A stretch of DNA of 11,968 nt from CAYVSY01 sp964454255 (GTDB lineage: Bacteria; Bacillota_I; Bacilli_A; RF39; UBA660): positions 1 through 11,968 of the forward strand of contig CAYVSY010000032.1 of the NCBI GenBank assembly GCA_964454255.1, read 5' to 3'. Each line of letters begins with the position of its first letter. The stretch's first letter is position 1. Shown here piece by piece: positions 1 through 4,843 of the stretch. The notes beneath the pieces are model-generated. The model saw only the letters and a list, made by a program, of their open reading frames with translations. It searched no databases and was not told the DNA's origin. The translations under genes were made by a program, and so were the position numbers.

Positions 1-10
1 ATTGTAACAT

Positions 11-40
11 AAAATAAAAAAAAGATAAACTTTATATCTT
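11..40 (-). terminator. Intrinsic terminator of the minus-strand deacetylase operon
   Basis: On the minus strand a 6-bp stem (AAGATA/TATCTT at 35-40 and 22-27, 7-nt loop) is followed by a T-rich run (complement of the A-run at 11-21). It begins a few bases past the stop codon of the deacetylase gene. A T-run at 42-48 on the other side means it could also stop plus-strand transcription. The stem is AT-rich and weak, but placement and U-tract are right. Confidence 0.6.
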
Positions 41-46
41 GTTTTT

Positions 47-967
47 TTATTTTAGCATTGAACTGCTTTTAAATAAAGGTAAAAAAATATATCCTTCATC
101 TTTAAAATAGTCTAAAATATTTGGCAGTGCTTTTAATGTAATTGTGCTATAATCATGCATTAACATAACAACAACATTTTTATTTTCGGTTGTTGATTTA
201 GCTAAATTAAAGGCATCACTAGCTGTTTTAGCAGTTCCATCACCATCACCAACAGATGCATTCCAATCTACATATTTATATCCTTTATTATGTAATGCTT
301 CAATTATACTATTTTTTAATTTTTTAGCTTGATTTGTTCCGCCTGGGAATCTTGCTATTTCTGGTTTGAAACCAACGTTTTCTATTAAAAAGTTTTCGAC
401 TAAATTAATTTGTTGTATAAATTCATCAGTTGATTTATATAATCCTCCGGCTTTTAAATTGTGATAAGCGGTATGATTGCCAAAATTATGGCCTTCAATG
501 GCTTGTTGTTTATAAATATCTAAACGAGAATATTTCATTAAAACAAAGAAAGTAGCCTGAATATCATAATTTTTTAACATTTGTAAGAAATCGGGTGTTA
601 TTACATATGGACCGTCATCAAAAGTTAAATACATTATTTTGTAATTTAATTCCATATTTAACACTTTTGTTTCTAATATTTTGGCGTTATTATTATATTC
701 GTTCTGAATATTAGAAATATTTTCTTTAATATTATCAATAAATTCTATGTTTTGTTTAATGTTATTGATATCACTAAGTTTGTTAGAGTTATCATTATAT
801 AATTTGTTATATTCTTGATTTAATTTGTTTAATTCTATGGATATATTTTTATTGTTGTTTAAAATAATTAAACATATTATTGATAATGTAATTGCTACTA
901 CAAAAAAGATATAGGGAAGGAAACTTATTTTAAATATGTTAAAACTTTTTCGTTGTTTTTCTTCCAT
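47..967 (-). CDS. Membrane-anchored polysaccharide deacetylase (NodB domain, CE4 family)
   Basis: Predicted to remove acetyl groups from N-acetylated sugars of peptidoglycan or another wall polysaccharide, outside the membrane. Of its 306 residues, 1-12 are cytosolic and basic, about 14-37 form one membrane span, 40-100 are an Asn/Lys/Ile-rich coiled coil, and 110-300 are the NodB catalytic domain. All five family motifs are visible: TFDDGP (115-120, base Asp117 and metal Asp118), the HTAYH metal site (His165, His169), RFPGG (206-210), DW (234-235) and LMHD (His271). The active site therefore looks intact. The start is supported by AAAGG about 10 nt upstream, and the next in-frame Met (residue 105) would lose the anchor. 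It overlaps the preceding 92-residue gene by 43 nt and is the last gene of the operon. The exact substrate (GlcNAc, MurNAc or another polymer) cannot be told from sequence. Confidence 0.93.
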   Translation of the reverse strand: MEEKQRKSFNIFKISFLPYIFFVVAITLSIICLIILNNNKNISIELNKLNQEYNKLYNDNSNKLSDINNIKQNIEFIDNIKENISNIQNEYNNNAKILETKVLNMELNYKIMYLTFDDGPYVITPDFLQMLKNYDIQATFFVLMKYSRLDIYKQQAIEGHNFGNHTAYHNLKAGGLYKSTDEFIQQINLVENFLIENVGFKPEIARFPGGTNQAKKLKNSIIEALHNKGYKYVDWNASVGDGDGTAKTASDAFNLAKSTTENKNVVVMLMHDYSTITLKALPNILDYFKDEGYIFLPLFKSSSMLK

Positions 968-1203
968 GCTTCATAAACCTTTATATCAAAGTCTTTTTCT
1001 TCTGTTTTTTTCACAAGTGTTTCTTTTATTGTAGCAATTTCTAATTCATTTAAATTTATATTATTATTAATTTCTGCTATATTATTTTTTATTTTTAATA
1101 TACTATTTTTTAAATTTATATTATTTATAATTAAATAGGTTAAAAGTCCGACGCTAATTATAGTGAAGGAAATAGATATGATTATAATACATTTCTTTTT
1201 CAT
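925..1203 (-). CDS. Small bitopic membrane protein with coiled coil, unknown function
   Basis: This gene is not recognised. The 92-residue product has a short basic N-terminus (MKKK), one strongly hydrophobic span at about residues 5-27, then an Asn/Ile/Glu/Lys heptad-like stretch (about 29-75) likely to be a coiled coil, and a short Trp-containing tail. The overall plan resembles division proteins such as FtsL/DivIC, but no diagnostic residue supports that name. The start has an AGAGG ribosome site 9-10 nt upstream. Its ATG overlaps the stop of the 433-residue gene as ATGA, and its 3' end overlaps the deacetylase by 43 nt, so translation of all three is probably coupled. The deacetylase has the same layout (short cytosolic tail, one span, Asn-rich coiled coil), so a coiled-coil partnership between the two is a reasonable inference, not shown. 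Confidence 0.75.
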   Translation of the reverse strand: MKKKCIIIISISFTIISVGLLTYLIINNINLKNSILKIKNNIAEINNNINLNELEIATIKETLVKKTEEKDFDIKVYEAWKKNNEKVLTYLK

Positions 1204-2501
1204 CTTTTTTTACCTCTATTTTTCTCTTGTTCTAATATGAAACTGTTAATTAATTCTAATTTGGTATGCTGTTCTTTTTCTTTTATATTTGAATCGCTTT
1301 TTATTATATTAATATCTTTTTTTAATTCAATGGTGCTTTTTTTTCTTATTATTCCATTTTCATCAAGAATCCATTCTATTTTTAATTGGGGATATCTTTC
1401 TAATATATCAGGTGTTCTTTCAACTATATCATCAAAAATACTATTTAAATCTTCATTATGTCCATTGATATTACGTAATGTATCAGAATATTTTTTAATT
1501 TGTTGATATAATCGAGCTTTTATTTCAGTTATATTTTCGGATACTATACCTAGAGAATTAAAATATTTTTCGGTTAATATGTATGATTTTATTTCAGCGT
1601 CTTTTTCAAAACTAATATTATAATAGTTTTCACTATAATATACATCAATGTATTCTTTTAATATATGATCTTTTAATTGAGTATAATCATCGATAGAAGA
1701 AATGTTTTGGAGTTTATATAATTTTGTTTCTTGATCAAAATGAATTAATTCATGAAATATAGTATTAAATATTGCCGTATTTTTAGTGTAATAAAATGAA
1801 TTAACCAATAAATTATTTATTTGGATGGTTTTATTATGATATTGTGCTACTCCAAAAGTTAAAAAATCTTTTTCAGAATTAAGATCACTATTATCATTGC
1901 TTTTAAAATCGATTACTTGACAAATAGGGTTATCAACATAATTCTCCATATAATATTCGGTTAAGTAAATTATACAATTTTGAAGTAATTCTTCACTAAT
2001 GTCTTTGACTTCACTTGAAGTTTTTATGTGTTCAGTAATAATTTTATTAATATAAGGAAAAGCTTTTTCTTTACTTGTTTTTTTATTTAATAAGGCATAT
2101 TCAAAATAATTTAAAAACTCTTTATTAAGTTCTTGATTATCTTTTATATTTTGATCTGCTTTTTTAAATATTTCATCAGCATAATTGGTATTTAAATAAT
2201 TTTCTATATCAGTTTTTTCTAGTAAAAGATTAATATTATTGATATTGTGATTTTTTATTTTTATTAATTGATAGAATAGTTCTAACGGAATTACTTTAAA
2301 ATTATAAGTATGTGTTAGAGCTTGAACTAATGGATCTAAAGATTTATCAATACTGTTTTTATATTTATCTTGTTTTTTAGAGTCTGATTCAATATGCAAT
2401 AAGGAAATGTTTGACATAATATTTGGCATAATATTTTCTGATATGGTTTGAAGATAATTTAAATAAATATTATTTTCATTAGTAAATGTTATCGTTTTCA
2501 T
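1200..2501 (-). CDS. Putative zinc metallohydrolase with HELIH motif, unknown function
   Basis: The family of this 433-residue protein is not recognised. It has no signal peptide or membrane span, so it is probably cytosolic. The clearest feature is HELIH at residues 250-254 in a helix-like context (FNTIFHELIHFDQE), the HExxH signature of zinc metallopeptidases. About 45 residues later comes EKDAE (299-303), which could supply the third zinc ligand (Glu299 or Glu303), as in gluzincin-like enzymes. The N-terminal ~200 residues look all-helical and the last ~60 are highly charged and probably disordered. The start has AGGA about 8 nt upstream and overlaps the previous small gene by 23 nt; the stop overlaps the next start as ATGA. 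Codon use matches its neighbours. It may be a true protease or only a metal-binding fold. The coding call is secure, the enzymatic role is not. Confidence 0.8.
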   Translation of the reverse strand: MKTITFTNENNIYLNYLQTISENIMPNIMSNISLLHIESDSKKQDKYKNSIDKSLDPLVQALTHTYNFKVIPLELFYQLIKIKNHNINNINLLLEKTDIENYLNTNYADEIFKKADQNIKDNQELNKEFLNYFEYALLNKKTSKEKAFPYINKIITEHIKTSSEVKDISEELLQNCIIYLTEYYMENYVDNPICQVIDFKSNDNSDLNSEKDFLTFGVAQYHNKTIQINNLLVNSFYYTKNTAIFNTIFHELIHFDQETKLYKLQNISSIDDYTQLKDHILKEYIDVYYSENYYNISFEKDAEIKSYILTEKYFNSLGIVSENITEIKARLYQQIKKYSDTLRNINGHNEDLNSIFDDIVERTPDILERYPQLKIEWILDENGIIRKKSTIELKKDINIIKSDSNIKEKEQHTKLELINSFILEQEKNRGKKR

Positions 2502-2661
2502 TTTTATTTCCTAGTAAAATAGTTTCAGCTTTTTTTAAAATTTTCAATTTATTGTTTTCATTATCTTCATTAGTTAATGCTTCATAATAGTATAAACATT
2601 TTTCATCATCTGTTAAATCATTATTTAATATGCGTTTTACATCATCATTAAATTTATTCAT
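2479..2661 (-). CDS. Small acidic helical protein, unknown function
   Basis: This is the first gene of the minus-strand operon: 60 residues, rich in Asn, Asp, Glu and Lys, predicted all-helical, with no membrane span and no cysteine motif. The reading frame is open further upstream, but the start at 2661 is chosen because AAAGGA lies about 12 nt before it; the in-frame ATG at 2673 directly abuts that site and would be too close. The 3' end overlaps the start of the 433-residue gene by 23 nt, which suggests coupled translation. No function is recognised. A role as a partner or regulator of the HELIH protein is only a guess from position. Confidence 0.6.
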   Translation of the reverse strand: MNKFNDDVKRILNNDLTDDEKCLYYYEALTNEDNENNKLKILKKAETILLGNKNENDNIY

Positions 2662-2728
2662 TTTAAGTTTCATTCCTTTCACTTTGTTCAAGGCATATAT
2701 AGTCATAAAAGACAAATATCTTTCAAAT

Positions 2729-2772
2729 TATCACCTTATAATCATTTTATCATAAAAATGGTGACAGTGATA
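2729..2772. promoter_or_regulatory. Inverted repeat flanking the operon -10: possible operator
   Basis: On the plus strand TATCACC (2729-2735) is matched by GGTGA (2760-2764) and GTGATA (2767-2772), so copies of a GTGA half-site lie on both sides of the -10 at 2744-2749. This geometry suits a repressor that covers the promoter. No regulator gene is in the window, and chance in AT-rich DNA is possible. Confidence 0.3.
2744..2752 (-). promoter_or_regulatory. Putative extended -10 promoter of the minus-strand operon
   Basis: On the minus strand ATGATAAAAT gives a -10 of TAAAAT (2744-2749) with the extended TG (2751-2752), one base away from the ATGATATAAT core used elsewhere in the window. No good -35 is present. 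The predicted start of transcription is near 2737, giving a leader of roughly 75 nt before the 60-residue gene. Confidence 0.45.
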
Positions 2773-2795
2773 CAAAAATAAATATAAATATTATT

Positions 2796-2820
2796 AAAAA
2801 AACTACTCAAATATGAGTAG
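2796..2820 (-). terminator. Intrinsic terminator after the tRNA-Ala/tRNA-Pro unit
   Basis: On the minus strand a perfect 7-bp stem CTACTCA/TGAGTAG (2803-2809 with 2814-2820, 4-nt loop) is followed by seven T (complement of the A-run 2796-2802). It lies 11 nt past the CCA end of tRNA-Pro and separates the tRNA transcript from the protein operon downstream. The plus-strand side has no U-tract, so it works in one direction. Confidence 0.85.
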
Positions 2821-2831
2821 TAATTTGTCAA

Positions 2832-2908
2832 TGGTCGGGAAGACAGGATTTGAACCTGCAACCCCTTGGTCCCAAACCAAGTGCTCTACCAAATTGAGCC
2901 ACTTCCCG
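2832..2908 (-). tRNA. tRNA-Pro (anticodon TGG)
   Basis: A complete 77-nt cloverleaf with encoded CCA. Acceptor CGGGAAG pairs with CTTCCCG, D stem GCTC/GAGC, anticodon stem CTTGG/CCAAG around loop TTTGGGA (anticodon TGG), and T arm with loop TTCAAAT. The 5' end is only 2 nt from the CCA of tRNA-Ala, so both are processed from one transcript. It lies about 210 bp from the divergent proS gene whose enzyme charges it. Confidence 0.97.
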
Positions 2909-2910
2909 AA

Positions 2911-2987
2911 TGGTGGAGAATGAGGGATTCGAACCCTTGACCCTCTGCGTGCAGGGCAGATGCTCTAGCCAACTGAGCTAATTCCCC
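2911..2987 (-). tRNA. tRNA-Ala (anticodon TGC) with C33
   Basis: A 77-nt cloverleaf with encoded CCA. The acceptor GGGGAAT/ATTCTCC contains the G3:U70 wobble pair, the classic alanine identity element. The D stem is GCTC/GAGC; the anticodon stem TCTGC/GCAGA encloses loop CCTGCAC, so the anticodon is TGC and position 33 is C instead of the almost universal U. The outermost T-stem pair is an A-C mismatch. It is transcribed first in the two-tRNA unit. Confidence 0.95.
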
Positions 2988-3004
2988 AAAAAATTGACAA
3001 ATTG

Positions 3005-3034
3005 ATTATAACATATCTTTAAAATAATTGTCAA
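3005..3034 (-). promoter_or_regulatory. Strong promoter of the tRNA-Ala/tRNA-Pro unit
   Basis: On the minus strand there is a consensus -35 TTGACA (3029-3034), an 18-nt spacer and a consensus -10 TATAAT (3005-3010) with an extended TG (TGTTATAAT). Transcription should start near 2998, about 11 nt before tRNA-Ala. This is the best promoter in the window, as expected for a stable RNA. Confidence 0.85.
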
Positions 3035-3084
3035 CAATTTTTATCATTTTGTTTGTATTTTTTCTTTAATTTTATATAACATCA

Positions 3085-3093
3085 TGATATAAT
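3085..3093 (+). promoter_or_regulatory. Extended -10 promoter of proS
   Basis: TGATATAAT (-10 TATAAT at 3088-3093 with TG at 3085-3086) lies 28 nt before the proS start codon. The -35 position (3065-3070, TTTAAT) is poor. There is no room for a T-box leader, since transcription would start near 3100, about 20 nt before the ATG. Confidence 0.6.
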
Positions 3094-3121
3094 AATGTAT
3101 ATGTGATGAGGTGTGTAATTT

Positions 3122-4543
3122 ATGAAAAAAAATAAAGAAATAACTAGTCGTGATGTTGATTTCGCAAAATGGTATACAGATATTGTGGTAAAAGCTGATT
3201 TAATTGATTATTCGTCAGTAAAAGGGTGCACTATAATTAAACCATATGGATATGCTATTTGGGAAAATATTCAAAAGGAATTAGATAAAGAATTTAAGGC
3301 AACTGGTCATCAAAATGTAGCTATGCCATTATTTATTCCAGAAAGTCTATTAAATGTTGAGAAGGAACATGTTAAAGGATTTGCGCCTGAAGTAGCATGG
3401 GTTACTCATGGCGGAAATGAAAAATTACAAGAACGATTATGTATTAGGCCTACATCTGAAACGTTGTTTTGTGAACATTACGCTAAGATAGTAAAATCAT
3501 ATAGAGATTTACCTAAATTATATAATCAATGGTGTAATATTGTTAGATGGGAAAAAACAACTCGACCATTTTTGCGTAGTAGGGAAATATTATGGCAAGA
3601 AGGTCATACTATTCATGCTACTGAAAGTGAAGCTCGTGAAGAAACAATTAAAATGTTAAATGTATATAATGATTTTTTTAAGAATAGTTTATCAATTCCA
3701 GCTATTATAGGTAAAAAAACAGAAAAAGAAAAATTTGCGGGAGCTGTTGATACTTATACAGTAGAAGCATTAATGTATAATGGAGTTGTTTTACAAAGTG
3801 GAACATCACATTATTTTGGAACAAATTTTTCGAAACCATTTAATATTACTTATGCTGATGAATTTAATGAAATAAAATATGTTCATCAAACATCTTGGGG
3901 TGTGTCTACACGAATGATTGGGGCAATTATTATGGTTCATGGTGATGATAATGGGCTTGTTTTACCACCTAAAATAGCGCCAATAAATGTAATTGTTATT
4001 CCTATTGGAACGGATAAAGTTATTTTAGAAAAAGCTAACATGATTAAAGAAAAACTTTCAAAGGTTGGAATATCTGTTTTAGTAGATATGACTGATAAAT
4101 CACCTGGATTTAAATTTGCTGAAGCTGAAATGAAGGGAATTCCTCTTCGAATTGAGGTTGGAATTAAAGAATTAGCAGATGGTAATTGTCAAACTGTTAG
4201 AAGAGATAATTATGAAAAACAACTAATTAAGTTGGATGATATTGTAGAAGAAACACAATTTTTATTAGATAAAATTTCGTTAGATATGTATAATAGAGCA
4301 TTAGAACGAAGAGAAAAATTAACTTTTGATGTTGATAATTTGCAACATATGAAGCATATAATAGAAACACAACCAGGTTTTATTAAAGCTCATTGGTGTG
4401 GTAGTCAAGAATGTGAAGAAAAAATCAAAGAAATAGGTGGTATTAAGTCAAGATGTATACCATTTGAAAAAGGTGAAGAAGGAAAATGTATTGTATGTAA
4501 TAAGCCTTCTGAAAAGAAAATTTATTGGGGTATTCAATATTAA
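3122..4543 (+). CDS. proS: Prolyl-tRNA synthetase, archaeal/eukaryotic-like type (ProS type 3)
   Basis: Cytosolic class II enzyme that activates proline with ATP and charges tRNA-Pro. The 473 residues match the usual length of the type without the bacterial editing insertion. RPTSE (109-113) is the proline-binding loop; motif 2 is around RWE...RSREILWQEGHT (142-163) and motif 3 around GVSTRMIGAIIMVHGDD (260-276). An anticodon-binding domain covers about 285-395. The C-terminal domain has a zinc-site pattern, Cys426, Cys431, Cys456 and Cys459, and the protein ends in Tyr, as known for this type. The start has GAGGTG 8 nt upstream. It is transcribed alone or with secG behind it, since no clear terminator separates the two. 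The divergent neighbour is tRNA-Pro(TGG), its substrate. Confidence 0.97.
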   Translation: MKKNKEITSRDVDFAKWYTDIVVKADLIDYSSVKGCTIIKPYGYAIWENIQKELDKEFKATGHQNVAMPLFIPESLLNVEKEHVKGFAPEVAWVTHGGNEKLQERLCIRPTSETLFCEHYAKIVKSYRDLPKLYNQWCNIVRWEKTTRPFLRSREILWQEGHTIHATESEAREETIKMLNVYNDFFKNSLSIPAIIGKKTEKEKFAGAVDTYTVEALMYNGVVLQSGTSHYFGTNFSKPFNITYADEFNEIKYVHQTSWGVSTRMIGAIIMVHGDDNGLVLPPKIAPINVIVIPIGTDKVILEKANMIKEKLSKVGISVLVDMTDKSPGFKFAEAEMKGIPLRIEVGIKELADGNCQTVRRDNYEKQLIKLDDIVEETQFLLDKISLDMYNRALERREKLTFDVDNLQHMKHIIETQPGFIKAHWCGSQECEEKIKEIGGIKSRCIPFEKGEEGKCIVCNKPSEKKIYWGIQY

Positions 4544-4550
4544 AGAAATA

Positions 4551-4559
4551 TGATATAAT
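4551..4559 (+). promoter_or_regulatory. Extended -10 promoter of secG
   Basis: TGATATAAT (TATAAT at 4554-4559) lies 22 nt before the secG start, directly after the proS stop. The corresponding -35 position (4531-4536, TATTCA) is weak. The ten bases ATGATATAAT are the same as in front of proS and of the metallo-hydrolase gene. Confidence 0.6.
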
Positions 4560-4581
4560 GTAACGGATAAGGAGTGAATTT

Positions 4582-4794
4582 ATGGAAACAGCACTAATAA
4601 TTGTATCTATTCTAATGATTGCGTTAATTTTATTACAAAGTGGTAAGGCTGAAGCGGCATCACAAATTGTTCAAGGTGGTAATTCAAGCCTTTGGACAAA
4701 TAGAAAAGAACGTGGTGGAGAATTATTTATTAGTAGATTAACTATGACGGTTGGAATAATATTTTTTGTAATATGTCTAGTTTTATCATTTTAG
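4582..4794 (+). CDS. secG: SecG subunit of the protein-export translocase
   Basis: Small integral membrane protein of the SecYEG channel that assists SecA-driven export. Its 70 residues form two membrane spans (about 2-19 and 52-69) joined by a polar loop. The ILLQSGK stretch (residues 16-22) after the first span, the Gly/Ser-rich loop and the R-x-T start of span two fit the SecG family, as does the length. AAGGAG ends 7 nt before the ATG. The position just before rnr, with smpB further on, is the conserved Firmicutes context and strengthens the call. Confidence 0.93.
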   Translation: METALIIVSILMIALILLQSGKAEAASQIVQGGNSSLWTNRKERGGELFISRLTMTVGIIFFVICLVLSF

Positions 4795-4814
4795 GACGAC
4801 AAAGTCCTTTTTTT
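4793..4814 (+). terminator. Weak intrinsic terminator overlapping the secG stop and rnr promoter
   Basis: A 5-bp stem AGGAC/GTCCT (4793-4797 with 4804-4808, 6-nt loop) is followed by seven T. The stem begins inside the secG TAG stop codon. The right size of U-tract supports termination, but the stem is short, so read-through into rnr is likely. Confidence 0.55.
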
Positions 4815-4824
4815 GTTGTATAAT
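4796..4824 (+). promoter_or_regulatory. Putative promoter of rnr
   Basis: A perfect TATAAT at 4819-4824 lies 17 nt after ACGACA (4796-4801), which matches four of six -35 bases. The -35 falls inside the terminator hairpin. Transcription would start near 4831, immediately at the rnr ribosome site, giving a leader of only about 13 nt. Confidence 0.5.
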
Positions 4825-4843
4825 AATTTTAGAGGGTGAAACA

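Noticed and set aside
925..1203. Naming the 92-residue protein FtsL or DivIC
   Set aside because: Only the generic span-plus-coiled-coil layout agrees; the operon has no division or mra-region genes.
1237..1506. Open frame on the plus strand, 89 codons
   Set aside because: Lies wholly inside the 433-residue minus-strand gene, has no ribosome site, and its hydrophobic translation is the expected mirror of AT-rich coding DNA.
3035..3121. T-box or other riboswitch before proS
   Set aside because: Only about 20 nt lie between the likely transcription start and the start codon, too short for such a leader, and no antiterminator is seen.
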